This document shows, in pieces, positions 40,921 through 48,841 of a stretch of DNA of 64,000 bases (the first letter of the stretch is position 1; the number at the start of each line of letters is the position of its first letter). The notes beneath the pieces were generated by a model. That model had not been told where the DNA came from. It saw nothing but the letters and a program-made list of their open reading frames with translations, and did not search any database. This DNA comes from Clostridia bacterium. GTDB taxonomy: Bacteria > Bacillota > Clostridia > Oscillospirales > RGIG5554. Made by a program: the position numbers and the translations under genes. The stretch lies in contig JAFWAE010000026.1 in NCBI GenBank assembly GCA_017507855.1, positions 1 through 64,000 on the forward strand. Direction: 5' to 3'.

Positions 40921-42735
40921 ATGAAATTCACAGGCAAGGGAATGGCATTATGTTGGCTGTTGGCCATGGCGCTTTTATGCAGTGCCTGCCAAAGCGCCCC
41001 CGGTGGCGCGGAGATCACCCTTCCCGGCAACGACCCTTCCAGGGAACCTAATCACATGCAAACGCAGGACGATCCGGTCAAGGACGAGCCCGTTTGGCAA
41101 CCCTCCGGTCAGATCCGGGTGCCCGACGCCCCGCAAAGCGGAACCGAAACGCTGTTTGGGGATGGGTATGTCATCTTTCGCGGCACGCAAGCCGAGGTGG
41201 AAGGAACGGGCTGCACTTTTGAAAACGGCATTTTAAAGATCACTCAGCCGGGAGATTACGTGCTGACGGGTACGTTGGACGACGGGCAGGTGCAGGTAGA
41301 GGTAGACAAAGAGGAAAAGGTGCGTCTCTTTTTGGACGGCGTCAGCCTTCATTGCAGTACCTCTGCCGCGATCAACGGCATTTCTTCGGATAAGATTACG
41401 GTAGATCTGGCCAAAGGCTCGGTAAATCTGATCAGCGACGGAAAGGAATACCAATTGCCTTCGGGAGAGGATGAGCCCAACGCGGCTCTGTTCAGCAAGG
41501 ACGATATGGAGATCAAAGGCAAGGGGACTTTGTACGTAACGGGGAATTATTACCGCGGCATTGCCTCCAAGGACGATCTGGAGATCAGCGGCGGCATGGT
41601 GTACGTAACGGCAGTGGATGACGGCCTGCGCGGGAAAGATTCTGTGACTGTCAAGGCCGGCACGGTGGTCGTAGAGGCGGGAGCCGACGGGATCCGTACT
41701 GACAATACCGAGGACGAAGGCAAAGGATTCATTACGTTCAGCGGCGGCGAAATAACGGTGACGGCGCAGTTAGACGCGGTGCAGGCAGTGACGGATCTGA
41801 CCGTCAGCGGCGGCACGGTCCGGTTGCAAAGCGGCGGAGGCAGCGCCAACGCCAGCACCGGCAGTTCACAAAACGGGGGCTGGGGAAATTGGGGTGGCGG
41901 AGGTCGAGGACCTAACCGAAATCCCAAGGATCAGGTGCAGCAGATGCTGAAGGAGGGAAACAGTGCCAAAGGATTGAAGGCGGCGGGATGGCTGACCGTC
42001 AGCGGCGGCACGGTTTGCATCGACTCCTCGGATGATGCGATGCATGCCAACGGAAACCTGACAATCAGCGGTGGCGAGATCCGGATCTCTTCCGGGGACG
42101 ACGGGATTCACGCCGACGACACGGTGACGATTTCCAACGGCACGGTGGATATTGTAAAAAGCTATGAAGGAATAGAAGCTGCCCACTTGCAACTGCAAGG
42201 CGGCGAGGTGACGCTTTTAGCCAGCGATGACGGCATTAACGGAGCCGGCGGTAACGACGGATCTGCACTGGGCGGTCGGCCGGGTCAAGGGAGCTTCAGC
42301 TCCTCCAGCGGGTCTCTGACTATCAGCGGCGGAACTTACGTCATCAACGCCGCGGGAGACGGCATTGATGTGAACGGAAGCATTCGCCAAACGGGAGGCA
42401 CGATGACGGTCTTTGGCCCCACGGATAACGGAAACGGGGCGCTGGATTACGACGGAAGCTTTATCGTGGACGGCGGCGAGTTGATCAGCTTTGGCAGTAC
42501 GGGGATGGCGCAAGGGATCTCCTCCTCGTCCAAACAAGCGTCCTTGTTCGTGGGTCTTTCCGCCTCTGCGGAAAGCGTATTGAAGATCGTACGGGATGAC
42601 GGGACCGTGGTGCTGGAGGAAACGGCGCCCAAGCGTTTTGGCTGTGTGCTGATCAGCACCCCCGGGATCCTCAGCGGTCAAAACTACGTCTTTTATTTGA
42701 ACGGGGCCGAGATCGGCTCAGTAACGGCCAAGTAG
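40921..42735 (+). CDS. Cthe_2159-type carbohydrate-binding lipoprotein
   Basis: A 604-residue lipoprotein (lipobox Leu-Cys-Ser-Ala-Cys near residue 23). From about residue 95 it is a chain of short beta strands with repeated ISGG/VSGGT and DDGI/DDGLRGKD motifs, the parallel beta-helix pattern of the Clostridium thermocellum Cthe_2159 family, whose founder binds cellulose and acidic pectin. Typical pieces: GDYVLTGTLDDGQ, RLFLDGVSL, LFSKDDMEIKGKGTLYV, GIASKDDLEISGG, SGGTVCIDSSDDAMHANG. A Gly/Asn/Gln/Arg-rich insert (about residues 308-345) interrupts the helix. Probably a surface protein that holds plant cell wall; an enzyme activity is not evident. RBS AAAGGA. Confidence 0.88.
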   Translation: MKFTGKGMALCWLLAMALLCSACQSAPGGAEITLPGNDPSREPNHMQTQDDPVKDEPVWQPSGQIRVPDAPQSGTETLFGDGYVIFRGTQAEVEGTGCTFENGILKITQPGDYVLTGTLDDGQVQVEVDKEEKVRLFLDGVSLHCSTSAAINGISSDKITVDLAKGSVNLISDGKEYQLPSGEDEPNAALFSKDDMEIKGKGTLYVTGNYYRGIASKDDLEISGGMVYVTAVDDGLRGKDSVTVKAGTVVVEAGADGIRTDNTEDEGKGFITFSGGEITVTAQLDAVQAVTDLTVSGGTVRLQSGGGSANASTGSSQNGGWGNWGGGGRGPNRNPKDQVQQMLKEGNSAKGLKAAGWLTVSGGTVCIDSSDDAMHANGNLTISGGEIRISSGDDGIHADDTVTISNGTVDIVKSYEGIEAAHLQLQGGEVTLLASDDGINGAGGNDGSALGGRPGQGSFSSSSGSLTISGGTYVINAAGDGIDVNGSIRQTGGTMTVFGPTDNGNGALDYDGSFIVDGGELISFGSTGMAQGISSSSKQASLFVGLSASAESVLKIVRDDGTVVLEETAPKRFGCVLISTPGILSGQNYVFYLNGAEIGSVTAK

Positions 42736-42743
42736 GCAAAAAT

Positions 42744-42779
42744 AAAAAACGCAGTCTGCAAATGCAGACTGCGTTTTTT
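42744..42779. terminator. Bidirectional terminator between the Cthe_2159-type gene and rplL
   Basis: AAAAAACGCAGTCTGC pairs exactly with its complement around a 4-base loop, flanked by A and T runs, between two convergent genes. Confidence 0.9.
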
Positions 42780-42794
42780 GTTTGTGTAAAAAGC

Positions 42795-43175
42795 TTACTT
42801 GAGCTCGACCTTGGCGCCGGCTTCTTCCAGCTTCTTCTGCAGGGCTTCGGCTTCGTCCTTGCCCAGGCCTTCCTTGATGGCCTTGGGAGCGGCTTCTACC
42901 AGGTCCTTGGCTTCTTTCAGGCCCAGACCGGTCAGTTCGCGAACAGCCTTGATGACAGCCAGCTTGTTGTCACCGAAGGAAGCCAGAACGACGTCGAACT
43001 CGGTCTTCTCTTCAGCAGCAGCGGGAGCGGCAGCACCGGCGGCGGGAGCAGCAGCCACAGCAGCGGCAGCGGCGGAAACGCCGAATTCTTCTTCCAGAGC
43101 CTTAACCAGGTCGGCCAGCTCCAGAACGGTCAAAGATTTGATTTCTTCAATAAACTTTTCGATTTTTTCAGACAT
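42795..43175 (-). CDS. rplL: Ribosomal protein bL7/L12
   Basis: A 126-residue stalk protein that recruits translation GTPases. It has the N-terminal dimerisation helix, an Ala-rich hinge (about residues 35-58) and the conserved C-terminal domain ([20 protein letters not shown], then [14 protein letters not shown]). Last gene of rplK-rplA-rplJ-rplL; rpoB, which often follows, is not here. Confidence 0.98.
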   Translation of the reverse strand: MSEKIEKFIEEIKSLTVLELADLVKALEEEFGVSAAAAAVAAAPAAGAAAPAAAEEKTEFDVVLASFGDNKLAVIKAVRELTGLGLKEAKDLVEAAPKAIKEGLGKDEAEALQKKLEEAGAKVELK

Positions 43176-43207
43176 GTTGATAACCTCCGTTTTTCATGCA
43201 GCAGGCC

Positions 43208-43714
43208 TTAACCGGCGAGCTGTTCGTTTTTCTCGCGAATCGCGTCGAGTGCGATCACCAAACTGGTGATGGGGGAATTGAAGCTGCCCAGCATCTTCGA
43301 GATGAGCACTTCCTTGGGCGGGATCTTGGACAGAGCCACGACCGTGTCGGCATCTACGACCTTACCGTCGTAAAAACCGGCTTTGATGCGGACGCTTTGG
43401 TTCTTCTCCATGAAAGTGGCCACGACCTTGGCAGGAGCCAGGGTGTCGTTGGCAGAGATAGCCAAAGAAGTGGTGCCTTCCAAAACCTTATCCAGCTCAG
43501 CCAGATCGGCGTTTTGGGCGGCGAAGCGAAGCAAGCTGTTCTTGATAACGGCATATTCGATGCCGGCCTTACGGAACTCGTTACGCAGAGCGGTATCGTC
43601 TGCCACGTTGATGCCCTGGTAATCCAGGATCACACCGGCGGCGGCACCCTTCAGCTTTTCGGTCAGTTCTACAACGGCCTGCTGCTTTTGTGCAAGGATC
43701 TTTGCGCTTGGCAT
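43208..43714 (-). CDS. rplJ: Ribosomal protein uL10
   Basis: The 168-residue stalk base protein. Family parts: LAQKQQAVVELTEKLK, GVILDYQGINVADDTALRNEFR, VIKNSLLRFA, and the C-terminal L12-binding helix. The start ATG follows GGAGGTGA; the longer reading overlaps the leader and is rejected. Expression is set by the L10 leader upstream. Confidence 0.97.
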   Translation of the reverse strand: MPSAKILAQKQQAVVELTEKLKGAAAGVILDYQGINVADDTALRNEFRKAGIEYAVIKNSLLRFAAQNADLAELDKVLEGTTSLAISANDTLAPAKVVATFMEKNQSVRIKAGFYDGKVVDADTVVALSKIPPKEVLISKMLGSFNSPITSLVIALDAIREKNEQLAG

Positions 43715-43741
43715 GTGAGAGTTCACCTCCAACAAGAAAAT

Positions 43742-43858
43742 AAAAAATGCTCTTTCCGCATGGGAAAGAGCATGAAAGCACATACATGTGTTTTTTGTCT
43801 TTCCTCGGCAGGGTAAAAGGTTTAAGCTTGAAAACAAGCCCCTACTGTCTGCGGAACT
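43742..43858 (-). ncRNA. Ribosomal protein L10 leader with attenuator
   Basis: The rplJ leader on the minus strand. It contains the family's conserved AGACAGTAGGGGC and CCCTGCCGAGG segments and ends with a terminator (ATGCTCTTTCC/GGAAAGAGCAT, 43774-43748, followed by six T). L10(L12)4 binds such leaders to repress rplJL. Confidence 0.85.
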
Positions 43859-43863
43859 GCTAT

Positions 43864-43892
43864 ATTATAGCACAAGGTTTTTCGCTTGTCAA
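43864..43892 (-). promoter_or_regulatory. Sigma-A promoter of rplJ-rplL
   Basis: Minus-strand TTGACA (43892-43887), 17-base spacer, TATAAT (43869-43864), a full consensus directly before the L10 leader, in the rplA-rplJ gap. Confidence 0.9.
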
Positions 43893-43909
43893 GCGGTTGG
43901 GCAAAATTT

Positions 43910-44602
43910 TTAGCCCAACTTGGCCACGTTCAAGCGAACGGCGGGACCCATGGTGGAAGCCAGGTAGCAACTCTTGATGTACTGACCCTTGGCAGCCGCG
44001 GGCTTCGCCTTGATGATGGCGCTCATCAGAACGTTGAAGTTTTCGCTGATCTTCTCACTGCCGAAGGAGGCTTTGCCGATGGGGCAGTGGATGATATTGC
44101 TCTTATCCAGGCGGTATTCGATCTTACCGGCTTTGGCTTCGGCAACAGCACGAGCCACGTCGGGGGTCACGGTACCGGCCTTGGGGTTGGGCATCAAGCC
44201 CTTGGGGCCCAGGATCTTACCCAAGCGACCCACAACACCCATCATGTCGGGCGTGGCGATAACGATATCGTAATCGAACCAACCGTCGTTCTGGATGCGG
44301 GGGATCAGCTCTTCGCCGCCGACAAAGTCGGAACCGGCAGCCAATGCCTCGTCGGCCTTGGCGTCCTTGGCGAATACCAGGGTGCGCACTTTGCGGCCGG
44401 TGCCGTTGGGCAGCACCACGGCGCCGCGAACTTGCTGATCGGCGTGACGGGAGTCAACGCCCAGCTTCACGTGAAGCTCTACAGTTTCGTCAAACTTGGC
44501 TTTGGCCATCTGGCAAACCAGGTCGAAACCTTCGGCCGGATCGTACAGCTTGCCTTTTTCCAGCAGTTTAACGCTGTCTTGATACTTTTTTCCTCTTTTC
44601 AC
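43910..44602 (-). CDS. rplA: Ribosomal protein uL1
   Basis: The 230-residue L1-arm protein and likely repressor of the L11 operon. Motifs: [49 protein letters not shown] and [11 protein letters not shown]. Start codon is GTG or the ATG in KR-rich MKRGKKY at 44602; the latter follows AAGGAGG. It follows rplK across an L1-type leader motif. Confidence 0.97.
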   Translation of the reverse strand: MKRGKKYQDSVKLLEKGKLYDPAEGFDLVCQMAKAKFDETVELHVKLGVDSRHADQQVRGAVVLPNGTGRKVRTLVFAKDAKADEALAAGSDFVGGEELIPRIQNDGWFDYDIVIATPDMMGVVGRLGKILGPKGLMPNPKAGTVTPDVARAVAEAKAGKIEYRLDKSNIIHCPIGKASFGSEKISENFNVLMSAIIKAKPAAAKGQYIKSCYLASTMGPAVRLNVAKLG

Positions 44603-44617
44603 AAGAAATCCTCCTTT

Positions 44618-44646
44618 GTGGTGAACGGGCCTTCAAGCCCTCCCAC
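44618..44646 (-). promoter_or_regulatory. L1-type mRNA motif before rplA
   Basis: On the minus strand the sequence GTGGGA, a short GGGC/GCCC hairpin, then CACCAC forms an outer GTGG/CCAC stem with an internal hairpin. It matches the motif before rplK and is a probable L1 binding site. Confidence 0.55.
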
Positions 44647-44687
44647 GTAATGGCGGCTGTTATGCAGCCGCGGTGACCGTGCTGGTC

Positions 44688-45113
44688 TTAGTCGACAACT
44701 TCAACGCCCATGCTTCGTGCGGTACCTGCCACCATGGACATGGCGGCTTCAACAGAAGCAGCGTTCAGGTCGACCATTTTGGTCTGTGCGATCTGCTGGA
44801 CCTGAGCTTTGGTGATCTTGGCGACCTTGGTCTTGTTGGGGACACCGGAGCCGCTTTCGATACCGCAGGCTTTCTTGATCAGCACTGCCGCAGGCGGAGT
44901 CTTGGTAATAAACGTAAACGTCCTGTCTGCGTAAATGGTCATCACCACGGGAATGATCAGACCGGCATCTTTAGCCGTCCGTTCGTTGAACTCCTTGGTG
45001 AAGTTAATGGGGCTGACGCCATAGGGACCCAGAGCCGGACCGACGGGGGGCGCCGGAGTGGCTTTTCCGGCAGGAAGCTGAAGCTTCACATAGCCGACGA
45101 TTTTCTTTGCCAT
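44688..45113 (-). CDS. rplK: Ribosomal protein uL11
   Basis: The 141-residue GTPase-centre protein. N terminus [20 protein letters not shown], then [17 protein letters not shown] (the methylated, stringent-response region) and the C-terminal RNA-binding domain with [10 protein letters not shown]. Start ATG follows GGAGGTG; the longer reading is rejected because it crosses the leader motif. Confidence 0.98.
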   Translation of the reverse strand: MAKKIVGYVKLQLPAGKATPAPPVGPALGPYGVSPINFTKEFNERTAKDAGLIIPVVMTIYADRTFTFITKTPPAAVLIKKACGIESGSGVPNKTKVAKITKAQVQQIAQTKMVDLNAASVEAAMSMVAGTARSMGVEVVD

Positions 45114-45137
45114 TGAGTTACACCTCCAAAAACAAAT

Positions 45138-45176
45138 GTGGTTCACAAGCGGAAAATGCGATGATTTTCCTCCCAC
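45138..45176 (-). promoter_or_regulatory. L1-type mRNA motif before rplK
   Basis: On the minus strand GTGGGA is followed by a perfect hairpin GGAAAAT/ATTTTCC and later CCAC, giving the same outer GTGG/CCAC stem as before rplA. The upstream part of the gap (45180-45225) is very G/C-rich and I see no other feature in it. Confidence 0.55.
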
Positions 45177-45254
45177 CTGGCGCGCGACCCGCCGCGGGTA
45201 CCGCCCCGCAGCCGCCGCCGCGCTGATGTGTGTATAACAGGCTCTGCGAGCCGG

Positions 45255-45791
45255 TTATTCGAGGGGAGCGACTTGGTCGAGCTCCAGCTCCAGGGGCGTT
45301 TCACGCCCAAACATGGACACGACCACCGTGACACGGTTCTTTTCCGGGGCCAGGGCATCCACAGAGCCCACGTACCCTTCGAAGGGACCGGACGTCACTT
45401 TTACGGTATCTCCTACGTTGTAGGGGAGCGACACGGTCATAACTTCCACGCCCAAGGCCTCCACCTCTTCGTTGGTCAAAGGAGTGGCCTTGGCTTCGGG
45501 ACCCACGAACCCCGTAACGCCCGTGATGTTGCGTACGACAAACCAGCTGTCGTCGCTCATGACCATTTTCACCAGCACGTAGCCGGGAAACATTTTGCGC
45601 TCATAGACGCGCGTTTCGTTGTTGTTGACCTCGGTGACGGTTTCCATAGGAATGCGGATATCCTGGATGATATCGTGCATCTTACGGTTTTCCACCATCT
45701 TTTCGAGGTTGGCGGCCACTTTGTTTTCGTAGCCGGAATAGGTATGCACCACATACCAGCGCGCAACGGTGTTTTTTCCTTGGATCGACAT
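45255..45791 (-). CDS. nusG: Transcription termination/antitermination protein NusG
   Basis: The 178-residue elongation factor that binds RNA polymerase. NGN domain (about 10-115: WYVVHTYSGYENKVAANLEK, MFPGYVLVKMVM, VRNITGVTGFVG) and C-terminal KOW domain (GDTVKVTSGPFEGYVGSVD). Between secE and rplK, the standard place. Confidence 0.98.
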   Translation of the reverse strand: MSIQGKNTVARWYVVHTYSGYENKVAANLEKMVENRKMHDIIQDIRIPMETVTEVNNNETRVYERKMFPGYVLVKMVMSDDSWFVVRNITGVTGFVGPEAKATPLTNEEVEALGVEVMTVSLPYNVGDTVKVTSGPFEGYVGSVDALAPEKNRVTVVVSMFGRETPLELELDQVAPLE

Positions 45792-45840
45792 GCAGCAGCA
45801 TCCTTTCGCTTTGATAAAAAGAGCTTAACGCGATGACCGA

Positions 45841-46062
45841 TTACAAGGATTTGAAGATCGTACCGAGCAACGTGTCAATGCCAAAGACGAAGAGCAAAAC
45901 GACGGCACAGCACGCCAGGACGATCCCCGTGTTCTTCACGACCTGCTGAAAAGAAGGCCAGGTGACCTTTTTCATTTCAGCGCGGCAGTCCTTAAAGAAC
46001 TTGCCGAGGCGGCGGAAGATATTGGGCTTCTTTTGAGCCTGAGCAGCGTTCTCGGTTGCCAT
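45841..46062 (-). CDS. secE: Preprotein translocase subunit SecE
   Basis: A 73-residue single-span SecE of Firmicute type. The amphipathic region (FRRLGKFFKDCRAEMKKVTW then PSFQQVVKNT) is followed by one TM helix. It lies between rpmG and nusG. Confidence 0.96.
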   Translation of the reverse strand: MATENAAQAQKKPNIFRRLGKFFKDCRAEMKKVTWPSFQQVVKNTGIVLACCAVVLLFVFGIDTLLGTIFKSL

Positions 46063-46078
46063 AATCGTTCCTCCGTCC

Positions 46079-46228
46079 TTACTTAGACTCTTTGTGGACC
46101 GTGTGCTTGCGGCAGAAGCGGCAGTACTTGGTCATTTCCAGTCTGTCGGGGTCATTCTTCTTGTTTTTCATCGTGTCGTAGTTGCGCTGTTTGCACTCAG
46201 TGCAGGAAAGGGTGATTTTGGTTCTCAT
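46079..46228 (-). CDS. rpmG: Ribosomal protein bL33
   Basis: A 49-residue zinc-binding 50S protein. It has two Cys pairs (CTEC and CRFC), the zinc-holding C+ form, within [19 protein letters not shown]. The ATG follows a GGAGGTG RBS; upstream reading is not supported. First gene of rpmG-secE-nusG. Confidence 0.97.
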   Translation of the reverse strand: MRTKITLSCTECKQRNYDTMKNKKNDPDRLEMTKYCRFCRKHTVHKESK

Positions 46229-46325
46229 TTCGGCACCTCCCGATAAATTTCGGACAACGTCCTTCCTCTTGCTTTGAAGGGAAAAATGGGCACAAAAAAA
46301 TAGACCTGCAAAGCGAGGTAGAATC

Positions 46326-46354
46326 ATTATAGCAGATACATTCGCAAATTGCAA
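46326..46354 (-). promoter_or_regulatory. Sigma-A promoter of rpmG-secE-nusG
   Basis: Minus-strand TTGCAA (46354-46349), 17-base spacer, TATAAT (46331-46326), about 98 bases before rpmG. Confidence 0.75.
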
Positions 46355-46385
46355 GCCTTTTTTTAAATTTTTTTATTTTTTTCAA

Positions 46386-46412
46386 TCAAAAGAAAAAACG
46401 GGGCAAAAGCCC
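46386..46412 (-). terminator. Terminator after sleB
   Basis: On the minus strand ACGGGGG pairs with CCCCGT around a short loop, followed by six T. Confidence 0.75.
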
Positions 46413-46415
46413 CCG

Positions 46416-47075
46416 TCAGGAGCAAAAAACATGTTTGCCGATGGTACAAAGAATGGGGCGCGAGCGGATCCAGCGATTTGTGGCGGTGACGGGGTTGTAG
46501 TAGTAGATGGCCCCGCCGCTGGGATCGCTTCCGTTGAGGGCATCCCTGGCGGCACGGTAGGCCGATTCCGCAATGGGCTGGTTGAACTGGCCGTCGTCCA
46601 AGGCCGAAAACGCGCCGGGCTGGTAGATGACCCCTGCGATCGTATTGGGAAAGGAGCTGTGTCGCACCCGATTCAGCACCACCGCTCCCACGGCAACCTG
46701 GCCGCTGTAAGGCTCGCCGCGGGCTTCGGCGGAGATGATGCGGGCCAGCAGGTATACGTTGGAGCTGTGACTACCCGAGGAAGAGGAGGACGAGGAGGAA
46801 ATGCCCATGGCGGCCAAAGTTTGAGGACCGGCTACGCCGTCTACGGCCAGGCCGTTTTTGCGCTGAAAGCTTTTGACAGCCGCCTCCGTGCGCGAGCCGA
46901 AAACACCGTCGATCTCGCCGTTGTAGTAGCCCCATTGTTTCAGCTTTTTCTGGATCTGCGTGACCTCGTTGCCCGTAGAGCCCCTTCTGGACAGGGCATC
47001 TGCCGTCACTGCGGCGCAAAGGCAAAGGCTCAGCGCCAGGAAGAGCGCAGTCCATCTTCGTTTGTGCTTAAACAT
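46416..47075 (-). CDS. sleB: Spore cortex-lytic enzyme SleB-like
   Basis: A 219-residue secreted cell-wall hydrolase. Signal peptide (residues 1-27), a peptidoglycan-binding domain 1 (about 30-90: GSTGNEVTQIQKKLKQWGYY, then GVFGSRTEAAVKSFQ and NGLAVDGVAGPQTLAAMG), a Ser-rich linker, and a SleB/CwlJ hydrolase domain (LLARIISAEARGEPYSGQVA with catalytic Glu, VGAVVLNRVRHSSFPNTI, FSALDDGQFNQP). This is the standard SleB layout for germination. It has a sigma-G-like promoter, and no ypeB partner gene is adjacent. Confidence 0.93.
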   Translation of the reverse strand: MFKHKRRWTALFLALSLCLCAAVTADALSRRGSTGNEVTQIQKKLKQWGYYNGEIDGVFGSRTEAAVKSFQRKNGLAVDGVAGPQTLAAMGISSSSSSSSGSHSSNVYLLARIISAEARGEPYSGQVAVGAVVLNRVRHSSFPNTIAGVIYQPGAFSALDDGQFNQPIAESAYRAARDALNGSDPSGGAIYYYNPVTATNRWIRSRPILCTIGKHVFCS

Positions 47076-47108
47076 CCGTACGTTCCTTTCTTGCTTGTGA
47101 TGTACGGG

Positions 47109-47138
47109 TAGTTTGAGCCGTGCGGCAGCTTCTTATTC
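47109..47138 (-). promoter_or_regulatory. Sigma-G-like promoter of sleB
   Basis: Minus-strand GAATA (47138-47134) fits the GNATR -35 box; after 18 bases CAAACTA (47115-47109) is one base off CATNNTA. It lies about 33 bases before sleB, a known sigma-G target in Bacillus. Confidence 0.55.
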
Positions 47139-47189
47139 ATTGTTTTTTATTTGAACGAAGACAAAAACGGACAGAAAATGCAAAAGAAC

Positions 47190-47218
47190 TTTACAAGGAT
47201 TAGAGCAGTGTTTATAAT
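47190..47218 (+). promoter_or_regulatory. Sigma-A promoter of the pectate-lyase-type operon
   Basis: TTTACA at 47190-47195, 17-base spacer, TATAAT at 47213-47218, 76 bases before the first gene. It probably drives the four same-strand genes from 47.3 to 52.8 kb. Confidence 0.75.
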
Positions 47219-47293
47219 GGGAGCAGAGTAAAAGGCAGACGACGGGCGGATGCGCGCGGCTCTGCATCAAGCAAAATGGCAAGGAGAGAGTGT

Positions 47294-48841
47294 ATGAAAA
47301 CGAAACGCACAAAAGGCCTGCTTGCGGTGGCGCTGGGAAGCGCGTTGATTTTTCTGGGGCTTTTAAGCGGATGTACGGCCTCGGCGCAAAGGCATGCAGA
47401 GGTGCTGGGAGCCCCGGCCCCCTGCGGGCAGGACGATACGGCGGCTCTGCAGCAAGCTTTGGATCGGGTCAGTAACGGAGGCGTACTTGTGCTTGGCGCG
47501 GGCGAATACCACGTGGACGGTGCACTGTGTGTGCCCGAAAAGGCGACCCTTCGTGCCGTGCAAGGCGCTTTGCTTTGCGTAGGAAAGGAAGGCAGTTTGA
47601 CTGTCAATGGTCGGGTGCAGGCCGGGATCTACCCCATTTTTGCCGTGGAAGGGCAACTGCAGGGAAGCTCTCCTTCCACCGCATATCCCCAATGGTTCGG
47701 TGCAAAAGGGGATGGAACGACGGACGATTCCCGCGCCTTGGAGCAGGCGGTTCGCTGCTTTGCCACCGTCAAGCTGCCCGAAACCGGTGACGGCGGCTAC
47801 GTGCTGGGCGACGTGCGCCTGGAAAAGGCGGTAACGGTGGAAGGGGTCGGCAACTCCCGTATTACCGTTTTGCCCGCCAAGGGCTGTGAGGCCGTGTTTT
47901 GCGTGGCGGGAAGCGGGATCAGCGTGAAAAATTTTGTTATAAACGGAGCCTCCATGAAAAAGGACTCTACCGCGTTTCTCATGGATTCTCAGCGTGGAGA
48001 TATGAGCGATATCAGCATAGAGAACATTCACGCTACGGCTTTATGGGGCTTTTTGAAGGACAATGGCGGAGAGCATAGTGTTACCCGCTTTGACTGCCAT
48101 AGTATTCAGACCACCGACTATCGCGGAGGTCAGTTTTATATGACCCGCTTCACGGAAGGTATCACTATGAGCGAAATTGTGGTCAGCGCTTTTGCCAATG
48201 TGTACTTTCCGGGTATCTGGGTTGAAAATGCCAACGGATGGAATCTGCAAGATATGGACGTGGCCGGAGGTCGTTTGAGCGGAGAGGGCGGTCACGGCAT
48301 GGTGTTCGTCAACAGCAAAAATGTGGTGCTTGAGCGAGCGATGATGGAATTCATCAGCGGAAAGGGTTTGTGGCTGAAGAACTGCAGCGGATTTTCTGTG
48401 GGAAGCTGGGTTAGTAGTCCCTATCAGCAGGAAGCAATCCTATTGGAGCAGGTTACTGACAGCCGTTTTGATCTTCTCAACATAGTGGGAGAATACGAGC
48501 TCAATCCTATAGAAGGAGCGACGGCCGATTGCCTTGTTCTGCGGGATTGCAGTAACTGTGAATTTGTCAATGTTAATATCAACCGTTGCTATTTTCAATC
48601 CTTGGTTCTGGAAAATTGCACCGATATGCGATTTAAAACCTTGCTCATTGAAAACAATTTTGGCAACGGAATCCTGGAAAAGGGCACCAGCGACCGCAAT
48701 ATTTTCGAGGGCGTGACGATTTCCAACATCGAAAGCGATGCAGAGGTGGTGCTTGTGGGAGAAAACAGCGAGATCCGAGGCCTTAGCACCGATGAGCTTG
48801 GTTTCTGCCAACGCTATACGAAACAGGGGGCAGAACAATGA
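47294..48841 (+). CDS. Pectate-lyase-3-type beta-helix lipoprotein A
   Basis: A 515-residue lipoprotein (lipobox Leu-Ser-Gly-Cys near residue 27). The motif WFGAKGDGTTDDSRALEQA (from about residue 135) is the entry of the pectate_lyase_3/rhamnogalacturonase-like beta-helix family. Before it, GQDDTAALQQALDRVSNGG looks like a worn first copy of the same motif. Much of the rest is parallel beta-helix sequence (ISVKNFVING, SDISIENIHAT, CEFVNVNINRCYF). It may cut or bind pectin-like glycans; catalytic residues cannot be named by eye. Its stop overlaps the next gene by 4 bases (ATGA). RBS AAGGAGAG. Confidence 0.8.
   Translation: MKTKRTKGLLAVALGSALIFLGLLSGCTASAQRHAEVLGAPAPCGQDDTAALQQALDRVSNGGVLVLGAGEYHVDGALCVPEKATLRAVQGALLCVGKEGSLTVNGRVQAGIYPIFAVEGQLQGSSPSTAYPQWFGAKGDGTTDDSRALEQAVRCFATVKLPETGDGGYVLGDVRLEKAVTVEGVGNSRITVLPAKGCEAVFCVAGSGISVKNFVINGASMKKDSTAFLMDSQRGDMSDISIENIHATALWGFLKDNGGEHSVTRFDCHSIQTTDYRGGQFYMTRFTEGITMSEIVVSAFANVYFPGIWVENANGWNLQDMDVAGGRLSGEGGHGMVFVNSKNVVLERAMMEFISGKGLWLKNCSGFSVGSWVSSPYQQEAILLEQVTDSRFDLLNIVGEYELNPIEGATADCLVLRDCSNCEFVNVNINRCYFQSLVLENCTDMRFKTLLIENNFGNGILEKGTSDRNIFEGVTISNIESDAEVVLVGENSEIRGLSTDELGFCQRYTKQGAEQ

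Noticed and set aside
45180-45240. G/C-rich stretch between nusG and rplK as a terminator or small RNA
   Set aside because: It has imperfect stems but no T-run or conserved motif apart from the L1-type element downstream.
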